Positions 15,410-24,534 of a stretch of 64,000 nucleotides of DNA are shown here, one piece after another; positions within the stretch are counted from its first letter, which is position 1; each line of letters begins with the position of its first letter. A program made the position numbers and the translations under genes. The notes below the pieces were generated by a model. The model was not told the origin of the DNA, ran no database searches, and saw nothing but the letters and a program-made list of their open reading frames with translations. Location: contig JADJXN010000002.1 in assembly GCA_016715815.1 (NCBI GenBank), positions 62,001 to 126,000 on the forward strand. Reading direction: 5' to 3'. The stretch comes from Oligoflexia bacterium (GTDB lineage Bacteria > Bdellovibrionota > Bdellovibrionia > JABDDW01).

Positions 15410-16273
15410 TTAGACTTTTATTTTAACAATTTTTCTTATCATCAGGCCACCAAGAACTTGGAGCCCCAACATCACAACCAGCATCACCCAGCCCAAAGGC
15501 TTATTAAAAAGCGGCATAATAAAGGCTGGGTCCATGATGTAAAATAATAATAACAAGACAAAAGGCATAGCAGTAATAATAGTTCCCTGCATAACCCCTT
15601 GAGCCGTTACAGCTGCAATTTTTTTCTCAATTTTAATTCTCTCGCGCACGGTTTTAACAATGGTATCAAAAGTTTCAGCCACGTTTCCGCCAGTGTCTTT
15701 TAAAATATTTACTGATGTCACAAACATCTGCACATCTGGAAAGGGAATGCGCTTGGCTAGCTCGTTAAAAACTTCTTCAATACTCACACCTAAAGCAAGT
15801 TGAGAGAGCATTAATTCAAACTCTTGGCTAATGGGGTCTGGCATATTATCTACAACTATTTTCATCGCTTGAGGGATACTTAAACCTGACTTTAAGCCAT
15901 TAGACATCAATGTTAAGCCGTCTACCATTTGATCTACAAATTGAGCGCCTCTGTTTTCTGCATAGGCATCAACCACTCTTTTTGGAATTTGCCAACCCAC
16001 AACTGTTACAAGGGTAGCTAGAAGTAAACCCAAAATCACACTTGGCCAAACAACAAAAAATACTAAGGCCCCTAAGCCAAAGCTGACCATCAACATGGCT
16101 CCTGTGATTTTTTTAGAATCTACCTCTACAAACATCATGTCTAATTTTTTAATGACATATTCGCGGTTACCTAAGCTTTGTGCTTTAAGCCACTCAACAA
16201 AGCGATCAGCATTAAGATAGCTAATCACAAATGTGCTTAAACCTATTGCTGGGATAACTAACCACTCACTCAT
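15410..16273 (-). CDS. Tad/type II secretion F-domain inner-membrane platform protein
   Basis: The 287-aa protein has N-terminal membrane helices (about 45-95), a cytosolic T2SF domain (FVDQMVDGLTLMSNGLKSGLSIPQAM through GGNVAETFD, quoted in part as LKSGLSIPQAM and GGNVAETFD) and two C-terminal helices. It matches TadB/TadC proteins that form the inner-membrane platform of Flp pili. The start is 3 bp after the cpaE-cpaF stop. Tad systems usually encode two such proteins in tandem. Only one is present here, and the next gene is the RHS protein. Confidence 0.85.
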   Translation of the reverse strand: MSEWLVIPAIGLSTFVISYLNADRFVEWLKAQSLGNREYVIKKLDMMFVEVDSKKITGAMLMVSFGLGALVFFVVWPSVILGLLLATLVTVVGWQIPKRVVDAYAENRGAQFVDQMVDGLTLMSNGLKSGLSIPQAMKIVVDNMPDPISQEFELMLSQLALGVSIEEVFNELAKRIPFPDVQMFVTSVNILKDTGGNVAETFDTIVKTVRERIKIEKKIAAVTAQGVMQGTIITAMPFVLLLLFYIMDPAFIMPLFNKPLGWVMLVVMLGLQVLGGLMIRKIVKIKV

Positions 16274-16276
16274 TTT

Positions 16277-18484
16277 TTATGTCCCCGTTTTTTTCACTTG
16301 GCTTTGGGCCACGTTTGCAGTTTGTCCGGTAAAAAGTGTTCTTGGTACTTTGACGCCTTTTCGCTCAAACTCTTCTATAAATGTAGGTATAAAACCTGTT
16401 GATTGAAATTGGCCCACAATTTTTCTGTTTTTATCAAAGCCTTCTTCTTTAAAGCGATAAATTTCTTGTAAAGTTACAACCTCACCCTGCATACCAATCA
16501 CCTCAGTTATACTTACAACTTTTCTTGAGCCATCGCTTAAGCGAGAAATTTGAATAATTAAATCCACGGCTCCTGCAATTTGCTCCCTAATTGCTTTGGC
16601 TGGCAAATCCATCCCCGCCATTAAACATAAAGTTTCAAGGCGGCTCACTGCCTCACGAGGAGAATTGGCATGCACTGTTGTCAATGAGCCGTCATGACCT
16701 GTGTTCATAGCAGAGAGCATATCTAAAGCTTCTCCACCGCGGCACTCACCCACAACAATTCTATCAGGGCGCATACGCAAAGTGTTTCTCACAAGATCTC
16801 TAATGGTAACTGCCCCTTCGCCCTCCATATTTGCGGGTCTTGTTTCAAGGCGTAAAACATGCTCCTGCTTAAGTTGTAATTCTGCTGCATCTTCTACGGT
16901 AATAATTCTCTCTGTGGCGGGAATAAAACCTGAGAGAACATTTAAAAGTGTTGTTTTACCAGAACCTGTGCCACCGCTAATAATAACATTGAGTTTGTTC
17001 TCAATGCAGATTCTTAAAAAATCAATCATGGGCTCTGTCATGGTGCCAAAGTTAACGTAATCTTTAAATGTAATGGGAACCTTGGCAAACTTTCTAATTG
17101 TTATACAAGGCCCATCAAGCGCAAGGGGCGGAATAACAGCATTCACACGGCTTCCGTCTTTTAAGCGCGCATCTACATAAGGAGTTTTCTCATCAATGCG
17201 ACGGCCTAGAGGCGTAACAATTCTCTCAATGACAGTTAAAAGTTGTTGGTTACTAGTAAATGTTGTTTCAGATCTAGTTAGACGCCCATTTCTTTCTATG
17301 TAAATTAAATCTCTTCTATTCACCATAATTTCAGACACCGCAGGGTCTGCCAATAAATCTTCTAATGGGCCAAGACCTAAGGCTTCATCTAAAACTTCTT
17401 TTACAATTTGAGAGCGCTCATCACGGGAATAATTTGTTTTCTCTTTTTCTAAAAGAGTAGCAATAGTCTGTTGAGTTTTAAGCCTTAGCTCATTTTCTTT
17501 TGCTAAATCCCCTTGAGTGTCTGTAATGCCTTTTTTAAGATCCATGGTTTCAATAAGCCCTTTGTGAAGCCTTTTTTTGAGCTGTGTTCTTTCATCAAAG
17601 TCTTCTTTTTTAGCACTCACTCCCGGGCGGTTTTGTACTGTACTTGCAGCACCGAGGGGCTGCGCTTGAGTGATTTGTGTTTGCGCTTTAGCTTGAACAT
17701 TTTTTGGCTTATTAAGTGAGCGCATTTTATCAAGGACACCTCCTTGAGTAAGCCTTCTTACTGTTTCATGGTAAGCCGCTGAAATTGGGGCACGAGCAAA
17801 AGTTGCCACAAAAGGTGTTGAACGCGCAAGTGCTTGGCTTGTGGTTTGGTCATCTTGGGGGATAACACCAACAAAGTTTTTTCTAAGCATTTGAGAGGCC
17901 ATTTGCTGAGTTAAAATACTTGTTGGGCCAACTTTATTAAGTACCACTTGCATCATATCCTGGGGGAACATCATGGTGGAGAGTTGAGAAATAAGTTTTT
18001 GTGTTTGGTTAATAGTTAATATTTCAGGCATTGTAACAATAAGGTTACATGAAGCATTTTCTAAAATTGTAAGTTGTGGCTGCAAAAATTGATTACCAAT
18101 ATCCACAACAATAAATTGGTAAAATTGGCTTAAGCCTTCAAGCACCTTTGAAAGAGCCGCTGGATCAACATTAAAATTATCTCCGGGGCTTTTAACCGCA
18201 GCAATAAAGTGAAACCCACTGGCGTGTGGAGTCACCAGCATGGAAAGAGTGTTTTGGTTAATACCGCCACCAAATGTAGACACTTCTTGAATGGTTTTAT
18301 TTGGTCTTAAGCCTAAGATAATATTCTGATCACCACAACTTAAGGCATCAAGATCTATGAGCAAAACCTTGGCGCGCAATTCTAAGGTTAAAGCTTGAGC
18401 AAAGTTGGCGGCAAATACACTTTTGCCCACTCCGCCTTTTCCACCACTTACTGCAATGATGTGACATTGCTGATTTATGCCCAA
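16277..18484 (-). CDS. Fused CpaE-like (MinD/ParA) and CpaF/TadA secretion ATPase
   Basis: One uninterrupted ORF encodes two normally separate Tad proteins. Residues about 10-250 are a MinD/ParA-type CpaE domain with a deviant Walker A (GGKGGVGKS). No receiver domain precedes it. A Gln/Lys-rich linker (about 255-310) leads to a complete CpaF/TadA ATPase with MVNRRDLIYIERNG, Walker A GGTGSGKTTLLN (about 505-515), MRPDRIVVGECRGGEALDM and TGHDGSLTTVHANSP. It should power pilus assembly. A TTG at 18496 extends the ORF, but the Shine-Dalgarno GGGGGA favours the TTG at 18484. It lies 1-13 bp after cpaC. Confidence 0.88.
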   Translation of the reverse strand: MGINQQCHIIAVSGGKGGVGKSVFAANFAQALTLELRAKVLLIDLDALSCGDQNIILGLRPNKTIQEVSTFGGGINQNTLSMLVTPHASGFHFIAAVKSPGDNFNVDPAALSKVLEGLSQFYQFIVVDIGNQFLQPQLTILENASCNLIVTMPEILTINQTQKLISQLSTMMFPQDMMQVVLNKVGPTSILTQQMASQMLRKNFVGVIPQDDQTTSQALARSTPFVATFARAPISAAYHETVRRLTQGGVLDKMRSLNKPKNVQAKAQTQITQAQPLGAASTVQNRPGVSAKKEDFDERTQLKKRLHKGLIETMDLKKGITDTQGDLAKENELRLKTQQTIATLLEKEKTNYSRDERSQIVKEVLDEALGLGPLEDLLADPAVSEIMVNRRDLIYIERNGRLTRSETTFTSNQQLLTVIERIVTPLGRRIDEKTPYVDARLKDGSRVNAVIPPLALDGPCITIRKFAKVPITFKDYVNFGTMTEPMIDFLRICIENKLNVIISGGTGSGKTTLLNVLSGFIPATERIITVEDAAELQLKQEHVLRLETRPANMEGEGAVTIRDLVRNTLRMRPDRIVVGECRGGEALDMLSAMNTGHDGSLTTVHANSPREAVSRLETLCLMAGMDLPAKAIREQIAGAVDLIIQISRLSDGSRKVVSITEVIGMQGEVVTLQEIYRFKEEGFDKNRKIVGQFQSTGFIPTFIEEFERKGVKVPRTLFTGQTANVAQSQVKKTGT

Positions 18485-18497
18485 TTTTTCCCCCAAC

Positions 18498-19970
18498 CTA
18501 TTGTTTTAACCTAAACTTCTTTTTAACCTCATCTGCACCATCACTTGCAGAATTTAAAATAACTGGTGTTACAAAAACCACAAACTGACTCTGGTTACGC
18601 TGAAACTGTTTACTTGCATATAAAGATAAAAGTGGGTTCTCACTTGCTCCCTTTGGTAAACGGTTATAGGCCGTTGAAGAATCATTACCTACTAATCCCC
18701 CAATAGCTGCACTTTGAGTGCTTCTTACAGTCACTCTTGTTTGAATGGTGCTATTTGAGATAAGTGGGCCCTTTTCAGTTTGGCCAATAAGAGATTTTAA
18801 ACTAAATGTGATTGTTAACCCTACACTATCAGATTTAGCATTAATAATTCTTGGTGTAATGTTGGTGTCAATTCCTGCTTCTTCAAAATTGGTTGAAAGC
18901 TGCCCGTATTGGTTTTGCACAGAGTAGGGAATTCTAGTTATTGAACGAATTACCCCAGGATTGCCATCTTCAACAATTAAGCTTGAGCTTTTTAAAACTC
19001 TTGCATGGCCATGAGCCTTTGCAAAGTTAAGCTTTGGAAACAAATCATTAATGGTTCCAGTAATGGTGCTTAAAACTCCACCCGAGCTGTTTTGCCCACC
19101 GGCACTAAACTGCACACCGCTGTCATCTTTCATAGTTGGAGTCCACTGGAATCTAAAACCTTTTGTGTAATCTTTTTGAAGCTCTACGTAATGTACAATA
19201 AGTTTTATTGTTTTTGCTGGTGGTTGCTCAGCTGGTGGCTTTACAGCTAATAAATTAATAACAGAGTCAATTTTACGTTTTTTAACAATACCTGCGGCCT
19301 CGGCAGATTCTACGATAACATCTGGCACATAGGTTTTAGCTAAAATTTCTGCTTTTTGTTTTTCTGCATCATTTGAAGCTACACCTTCAAGAATAAATTT
19401 TTCATTTACTGCTCTGACGTGAATTTCAGGGTTACCAATATCTTTTTCAATAAGCTCTGCGATTTTCTTTTGCGCTAAAGGGGACATGGTCACCATGCTT
19501 GTGGCCACATCTGGAAATTGAGAAACGGTGGAATAAATGCGATTCATGTCCTTTGGTAAAAGTATTTCACCATCAATAACCACGCGCCCATTAACCTGTT
19601 TAATTTGAATGCCTTCAATGTCACTTAAAAGATTTTTAATCTCCGCAGCGACACTATTTAAATTGTTTTTTCTTACTTTGATAATGTACTCAACAATTTT
19701 GACACCATTACTATCACGCAAGGTGAAATTGGTGGAGCCTGCGGCAATTGGCTCAAGACGAATTAATTTTAATTCTTTCGCTACAGAAATTTTAACAATA
19801 TTTCTATTGTAGTTTAAATCATCCCCCAATTGGGCAGGCATATTAGGAACATTTATTTCCTTTGTAAGCCCCATATCTAGGGTAATGCGCTCAACCTTGT
19901 CTTTTGCAAATATTGAGAGCGAAAAAGTGGCCAGAATTAAAAATGTAAAAATATTTTTAGTACTTAACAT
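18498..19970 (-). CDS. cpaC: CpaC/RcpA-type secretin of the Tad pilus
   Basis: The 490-aa protein has a signal peptide (about 1-22, ending SIFA), an N-terminal pilus-secretin domain, a BON-like repeat (about 120-230, INGRVVIDGE-type strands) and a C-terminal secretin core with IGGLVGNDSSTAYNRLP and VVFVTPVIL. It forms the outer-membrane pore for Flp pili. It overlaps cpaB by 14 bp and is followed directly by the cpaE-cpaF fusion. The length is normal for the family. Confidence 0.92.
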   Translation of the reverse strand: MLSTKNIFTFLILATFSLSIFAKDKVERITLDMGLTKEINVPNMPAQLGDDLNYNRNIVKISVAKELKLIRLEPIAAGSTNFTLRDSNGVKIVEYIIKVRKNNLNSVAAEIKNLLSDIEGIQIKQVNGRVVIDGEILLPKDMNRIYSTVSQFPDVATSMVTMSPLAQKKIAELIEKDIGNPEIHVRAVNEKFILEGVASNDAEKQKAEILAKTYVPDVIVESAEAAGIVKKRKIDSVINLLAVKPPAEQPPAKTIKLIVHYVELQKDYTKGFRFQWTPTMKDDSGVQFSAGGQNSSGGVLSTITGTINDLFPKLNFAKAHGHARVLKSSSLIVEDGNPGVIRSITRIPYSVQNQYGQLSTNFEEAGIDTNITPRIINAKSDSVGLTITFSLKSLIGQTEKGPLISNSTIQTRVTVRSTQSAAIGGLVGNDSSTAYNRLPKGASENPLLSLYASKQFQRNQSQFVVFVTPVILNSASDGADEVKKKFRLKQ

Positions 19971-20859
19971 CGCTACCCCTTAACTCAATAAAAGTTGGTT
20001 TGGGCCCTTGCGCTTTTTGCATTTGGTTTTGCAACTGTGTTTGCTGTAGCTTTCTTTGCAGAGCCTTTTCACTATCAACACCTAAAACGGTATCTATTGT
20101 GCTTGTTGGAAGCCTTGTTATGTTTTTATCATTCACATTGCGTAAACTTAAAAAGATCGCCCCTGGCGCCACACTTGAAATGTAAATTAAATTTTGTGCT
20201 TCACTGGGCCCCACCTCTACAGTTACAGTGCTGTAACTTGTATCCCCACTTAAGGCTTTATAGCCAGGGTTACCACTTATGCCATCTAATAAAAGGGCGC
20301 GGGGAATATTATTTGTTACATTAATTCCTGTGGCTAAAACCAAAACGTCTTGAAGTAGTGTTTTTACTTCTCGCCTTTCAGAGCGGGCATCTCCATAGCT
20401 AATACTTGTTAAAATATCTACTCTATCGCCCGGGCGAATAAGTTTTCCCACACCTCTAACTTCATCAACAGGAATGGTGACTGCACGTTTATCCGGAGCC
20501 ACCTGTAAAGATAAACCAGTTTTTGGGCCAGGGGAGAGAAGTTTTGTAAAAATAATTTGCTCGCCTTTTTTAATGGGTGTGGCAGCAACAAGGCCAATGG
20601 CATCATCGGGGTTTTCAACAACTCCTGGTTGCAAAAAGTCAACGGGACGCTCTTCTTGTGTGACCATGGTTTCATCAATGGTGCTCATTTCTAAAATATC
20701 TTTGGTGGCAATAAGCACTGCTTTTGTAGTGCCATAGCGCTTGTCATAAATGGCTTTTTGCTCTTGTGAGTAACTATAAATTAAAAACATAGCAAAAACC
20801 GCACTAGCCAAAGATATCCAAAATGTGCGTGGATTTGTTTGCTGCATATTATCCCCCAT
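19957..20859 (-). CDS. cpaB: CpaB/RcpC-type Tad pilus assembly protein
   Basis: The 300-aa protein has one N-terminal membrane helix (about 13-30) and a SAF-domain region with DILEMSTIDETMVTQEERP and IKKGEQIIFTKLLSP. A CpaB-typical segment (DKRAVTIPVDEVRGVGKLI, GDRVDIL) follows. The Gln-rich C-terminus is polar. It is periplasmic and works with the secretin. It overlaps the upstream prepilin-like gene by 11 bp and cpaC by 14 bp, so translation is coupled. The ATG at 20847 is an alternative start. Confidence 0.9.
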   Translation of the reverse strand: MGDNMQQTNPRTFWISLASAVFAMFLIYSYSQEQKAIYDKRYGTTKAVLIATKDILEMSTIDETMVTQEERPVDFLQPGVVENPDDAIGLVAATPIKKGEQIIFTKLLSPGPKTGLSLQVAPDKRAVTIPVDEVRGVGKLIRPGDRVDILTSISYGDARSERREVKTLLQDVLVLATGINVTNNIPRALLLDGISGNPGYKALSGDTSYSTVTVEVGPSEAQNLIYISSVAPGAIFLSLRNVNDKNITRLPTSTIDTVLGVDSEKALQRKLQQTQLQNQMQKAQGPKPTFIELRGSDVKY

Positions 20860-21328
20860 CCTTTAAGCATCTACTATCGGTGCAAATGCCATAGCCGGAT
20901 TTAATGTAAATAGAATTTCTTTTATATTCTTTATTTCTAGTAGAAGCGATTTCTCGAGGAGGACTTTCATCCTCATCTTCATTGCGAGTAAGTTTTCGAG
21001 CCACTATGGGTAAACCATTATCTGATGAAAGTGGCATGTCTTCATCTGTAACTGCATGAAAGCGCTCAAATGCATTATCTTTTGTTGCATACTGAGGGGA
21101 AGTATTGGGATTGTCTGAATGAGCTCTCATAAAATTAATATCAGATCTGTGTCTAAGGGTTTCAAAAAGATATGCTCTTGCACCAATGGAGCCGACAACA
21201 CCTGTATGAATTGCTGTAAAAAAATCTATGGCATAAACAGTTAAAACCATAAAGGCAGACAAAAACACCACTGCCTCTAGCACAGCAAAGCCTTTTTGAT
21301 TTTTTTTCTTTTTAGCAGCCATTATCAT
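20849..21328 (-). CDS. Tad minor prepilin-like protein
   Basis: The 159-aa protein begins with a short basic leader and a prepilin-type motif, QKGFAVLEAVVFLSAF, with cleavage expected after Gly and Glu at position +5. A single hydrophobic helix follows, then a polar domain with two late cysteines (GICTDSRC). It is likely a TadE/TadF-type minor pilin processed by a TadV-like peptidase not found in the window. The start overlaps the previous gene by 17 bp; ATGs at 21328 and 21322 are both possible. Confidence 0.7.
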   Translation of the reverse strand: MIMAAKKKKNQKGFAVLEAVVFLSAFMVLTVYAIDFFTAIHTGVVGSIGARAYLFETLRHRSDINFMRAHSDNPNTSPQYATKDNAFERFHAVTDEDMPLSSDNGLPIVARKLTRNEDEDESPPREIASTRNKEYKRNSIYIKSGYGICTDSRCLKDGG

Positions 21329-21944
21329 TTACCGCCTCATAACTCTCAGCGCTCACACGTCCTGTTGCCTGTTGGTAGGCTGGCTTTTGTAAAAGCGCTT
21401 GGTATGCTCCGTTATTAAATGCTTCGCATTCTTGCTGTGTTGGCTCTCTTCCTAAAAAACTTGAAATAGTTACGGTTACATTTTCCTCATCTGCAGGGGG
21501 GGTTACAGCGGCACTCAAAAGTGGAATTTTAAAAGTCAAAAGTGGAAGAGCTACTATTAATTGATAACCTAAAAATTGGTTTCTTGGGTCTGGGTTTGCA
21601 CCACGGGCTGTGGCATAGTTTTTATAATCATTTGCGCCCTGAGGTTGAACTAAAATCCAACCATTCTCGCGAGCCCCTGAAATAAAAGGAAGCTTTTTTA
21701 ATAAATTTAAAACTTGTGCTTGAGCTGCCTGTTGCTGAGTTTGTACATCTACATCTGCACTTAAATATGCCCTTGAGCCACTAAAGCTGATGTATTGAAT
21801 TACTTCAGTAAAAGTAAACGCCATAGTTAAAGCACTTATCAGCATGGCTGTGCCAATAAGTAAAACAGTGGCAAATAAAAAACCTAGGGTCATTTGCCCT
21901 GACTCTGATTTTTTAAAATTTACTTTGTCTGCTGTCGCTTTCAT
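21312..21944 (-). CDS. Tad minor pilin/TadE-F-like protein
   Basis: From the ATG at 21944 the protein is 210 aa and begins MKATADKVNFKKSESGQMTLGF. SGQMTL and the following hydrophobic helix (about 20-45) resemble a degenerate prepilin leader, with Thr in place of the usual acidic +5 residue. A longer ORF up to 22037 has no better start. The C-terminal domain has two cysteines (QECEAF and NGC). It lies inside the Tad operon between two other prepilin-like genes. Confidence 0.65.
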   Translation of the reverse strand: MKATADKVNFKKSESGQMTLGFLFATVLLIGTAMLISALTMAFTFTEVIQYISFSGSRAYLSADVDVQTQQQAAQAQVLNLLKKLPFISGARENGWILVQPQGANDYKNYATARGANPDPRNQFLGYQLIVALPLLTFKIPLLSAAVTPPADEENVTVTISSFLGREPTQQECEAFNNGAYQALLQKPAYQQATGRVSAESYEAVNDNGC

Positions 21945-21951
21945 TTTACCC

Positions 21952-22191
21952 TTACTTTTTTCTTGTTGAGTGCCTGACAATATGTGCTGGGTGTTTGCCG
22001 CCTGCCTGCGCACTATCTGTAGGCACTCCAAACTCAATTGTGTTTTTTAGTCTCACCCATGGGTCTCCAAAAATACTTTGATAAACCTGTGAGTTTTTTA
22101 AAATTTTATTCACCCCGAGCCAAATGCTTGTGATAAGCGCAAAAAGAATCACCATCTCCACAGTGGCCTGGCCTTTTTTGCTCTTAATCAC
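21952..22191 (-). CDS. Small TadE-like prepilin
   Basis: The 79-aa protein starts at a GTG (22191) that overlaps the stop of the previous gene in GTGATTAA, with AAGGGGG upstream. Its leader KSKKGQATVEMVILFALI is a textbook prepilin motif: cleavage after Gly and Glu at +5 (QATVE). About 45 mature polar residues follow the helix. An upstream in-frame ATG (22251) lies deep inside the neighbouring gene and is unlikely. It is probably a minor subunit of the Flp pilus. Confidence 0.75.
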   Translation of the reverse strand: MIKSKKGQATVEMVILFALITSIWLGVNKILKNSQVYQSIFGDPWVRLKNTIEFGVPTDSAQAGGKHPAHIVRHSTRKK

Positions 22192-22411
22192 GAAGGCCCC
22201 CTTTGGGTCTAATGGGTTCAGACCAACTTGTTTGCCCTGGGGTTCTAGCAAAGCCCACCCCTGTTTGAAGCCTTGCCTCTACTTGGCCCCCCAAATATGG
22301 AGTGGCCGATTTAAAAGTAACAGGCAGCTTAGTTGCAATACCTGCAAGCAAAGCCATAAAAATAGCTGTGAGAATTATAAATTCTGTTAATGCTTGCCCA
22401 GAATTACCCAT
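22184..22411 (-). CDS. Small Flp/TadE-like prepilin
   Basis: The 75-aa protein begins MGNSGQALTEFIILTAIF. The motif G-QALTE fits prepilin cleavage after Gly with Glu at +5, followed by a hydrophobic helix (to about residue 25). The mature part is short and polar. It is 19 bp downstream of flp, and its stop overlaps the next prepilin gene by 8 bp. Confidence 0.75.
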   Translation of the reverse strand: MGNSGQALTEFIILTAIFMALLAGIATKLPVTFKSATPYLGGQVEARLQTGVGFARTPGQTSWSEPIRPKGGLRD

Positions 22412-22430
22412 AAACCCCTTTTAAAAAATA

Positions 22431-22604
22431 TTACTGCCCAAAAGATTGAATATCGCTTGATACTTTTCCGGTTACACCCTCAATGGCGCTTGTGATTTGT
22501 TTACGAAACATCAATCCAATGGCCACAACCACTGCTAAAATAAGCACGTACTCAAGCATTCCTTGGCCGCGCTGATTTTTGATTAAATTCTTAATTTTTT
22601 TCAT
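22431..22604 (-). CDS. flp: Flp-type major pilin
   Basis: This 57-aa ORF begins MKKIKNLIKNQRGQGMLEYV and ends SSDIQSFGQ. The RGQGMLEYVLILAVVVAIG segment carries the Flp prepilin signature: Gly before the cleavage site, Glu-Tyr at +4/+5, then a hydrophobic helix. Mature size would be about 44 residues, typical of Flp. A Shine-Dalgarno (AAGGGG) precedes the ATG at 22604. It is the first gene of the Tad operon, as expected for the major subunit. Confidence 0.88.
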   Translation of the reverse strand: MKKIKNLIKNQRGQGMLEYVLILAVVVAIGLMFRKQITSAIEGVTGKVSSDIQSFGQ

Positions 22605-22713
22605 AACTTACCCCTTTTGGTTTTTTAAACGTATCTCACCACAATGCCTATCGGTAAAAACGCAAGTCGGGTTAAGGGGTTATAGGAAATTTTTTAAGAC
22701 TTAAGACTGGGGT

Positions 22714-23562
22714 CTAGTTATTTGTTCCAAAAAGTGCCTCATGGGCAAAAACCCCCACTAAGGCTCCATTAGAATCAATAAAATGGATTTGACCATCTAA
22801 TTCAATATATTTGTATTCTTTTTCACCTACTAGGATTCGTTTTTTATTACTCACCGGAAATAGAGTACTCCAAAAACTATGCTTATATGTAACCTGGCCT
22901 GCAGTAATTTGGTCATGTTTAAAATCAAGCTCTATTAAAAAAATCACAGGGTGAATTTTTAATTTTTCCTTTTCACCTTCAACAACGACATCTTTTGATT
23001 TTGTAAGGCCCGCTAAAATTGTTTTATTTGAAGAAACTTTTAAGACATCAAAACTATCTATGTGGATCCCTTCAATGGTGTGTCTTTGAATAACATCAAG
23101 CTCTCCCATTTTTACAAAAATCTCTGTGCTGGCCCCCTCTGCTCTTAACCCAACAAGGGCTCCAGATTCTAAAATGGTAACGTCAATGACATCTGTTTCA
23201 TTTATAAATTCTGTTTTAACTTCGCCTGTTAGAATATTTGTTGTTTCAAGCTTCATGGTTAGCGGGTCTTTGTCTCTCACTTCAGAGAGACCTAAAATTT
23301 GACTATTAACTTCTATAATTCTAATAAATCTGTTGTTGTGCTTTTCAGAGGCCTGACGATAAAGCATAATTTTATTTAGCTCAGCTTCTGTAAATTCTCC
23401 TCTGGCTTTTGATTTTCTTACGGTCGCAAGAGGGACTTTATCTGAATAGCCCGCCACACCTTCCATTTTACGAATGCATTCTAAAAGAGTTGGTTTATTT
23501 TTAGATGGACTTGCTTGTGCAGATACTGCAAAAACAAGTGAAATGAGAACTAGAAACTTCAT
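22714..23562 (-). CDS. Secreted protein of unknown function
   Basis: The 282-aa protein has a signal peptide (about 1-17, ending AQA), then one cysteine near residue 29 (LLECIRKM). The remainder is a beta-rich, Lys/Glu-rich domain with no motif I recognise. It follows the gene at 23564-24322 by 1 bp, behind GAGGT, so the pair is one operon. Both proteins look like periplasmic proteins of similar size and composition. No function is proposed. Confidence 0.65.
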   Translation of the reverse strand: MKFLVLISLVFAVSAQASPSKNKPTLLECIRKMEGVAGYSDKVPLATVRKSKARGEFTEAELNKIMLYRQASEKHNNRFIRIIEVNSQILGLSEVRDKDPLTMKLETTNILTGEVKTEFINETDVIDVTILESGALVGLRAEGASTEIFVKMGELDVIQRHTIEGIHIDSFDVLKVSSNKTILAGLTKSKDVVVEGEKEKLKIHPVIFLIELDFKHDQITAGQVTYKHSFWSTLFPVSNKKRILVGEKEYKYIELDGQIHFIDSNGALVGVFAHEALFGTNN

Positions 23563-23563
23563 T

Positions 23564-24322
23564 TTACCTCAAAATGGTAAACATATTAGCCATTGTTAAA
23601 TTTGGCAACATGCCATGAATTTCAATTGTATTTTCTGTAAGGTTGAACTGTCTTATAACAGTCATATCATCTAATTTTATTGATTTCTTAACACGCGGGT
23701 CGGTTTTTGAATCAGCTTCAGCCTCGTTAATATTAAAATTTTTGTGCAACCCTGTAGTGGGGTTAAATACAGCCATACTTCCTGTTTTTGTTGAGCCCAC
23801 CAGAATCATTGGCGTAGCGGCAAAGTTTTGTGTGTTTGCGCGCTGTACAATATCTATTGGCCCCTGAACTTCTATTCTATTTTTACTTACAACTTCTTCT
23901 GTCAAATCATGGTCTACACCCTTTATTAGAGTTACATCTGCAAAGCCCTCTCTGACCTGTGTAGCAACCACTAGTTCAGGCCTCTTAGTTGTTCCACTCT
24001 CGGGGATGGCTGTAAGATCAAGAGCTCTAAAATCACCCGCCAAGTGAATTCTATTAATTATAACTTGGCCATTACCAGGCTGACTGTGAATAACCAATTC
24101 TGTACTAAGCTTAACAACGCCATTCACCTCTGCTTTTGAGCGATAAGCGTCTACTTTATATAGGGACCTTTGAATTTTAAATACTTTAGAAAATACCTTT
24201 TTACTTATAATAGCTTTGCTAGCTATTTCAAACATGGCCTCAGGGCATACTGCGGCCTTTGCATTTGGAACTAGGGCACTTGTACCAATAATTAAAACTA
24301 AAGCAGATATAATAGCTTTCAT
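23564..24322 (-). CDS. Secreted protein of unknown function
   Basis: The 252-aa protein has a signal peptide (about 1-23, ending NAKA) and one cysteine shortly after (VCPEAMF). The rest is beta-rich, with no recognised domain. GAGAGGTG precedes the ATG. It is the first gene of a two-gene minus-strand operon with 22714-23562 and is divergent from the lipoprotein gene at 24535. Confidence 0.65.
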   Translation of the reverse strand: MKAIISALVLIIGTSALVPNAKAAVCPEAMFEIASKAIISKKVFSKVFKIQRSLYKVDAYRSKAEVNGVVKLSTELVIHSQPGNGQVIINRIHLAGDFRALDLTAIPESGTTKRPELVVATQVREGFADVTLIKGVDHDLTEEVVSKNRIEVQGPIDIVQRANTQNFAATPMILVGSTKTGSMAVFNPTTGLHKNFNINEAEADSKTDPRVKKSIKLDDMTVIRQFNLTENTIEIHGMLPNLTMANMFTILR

Positions 24323-24445
24323 ACATACACCTCTCAGGCTAAAAACCTCTGTTATAACTAAGGGCCGTCACTTCAATTTTTATGCCTCTCAAAGGCTTGA
24401 TTGTAGTACTTTTTACGAGCAATTTACGGATTTAGCTTCCATAAT

Positions 24446-24475
24446 TTGTCACCGGTTTTGTCTTATTTATATATA
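24446..24475 (+). promoter_or_regulatory. Promoter for the lipoprotein at 24535
   Basis: TTGTCA (24446-24451) is followed 16 or 18 bp later by TATATA within an AT repeat (24468-24475). It leaves a leader of about 55 nt with a proper Shine-Dalgarno (AAAGGAGA). Confidence 0.5.
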
Positions 24476-24534
24476 TATACTGCTTGTGCCGGGGTATATG
24501 CCTTGCACTACACTTTTGCTAAAGGAGACCATAT

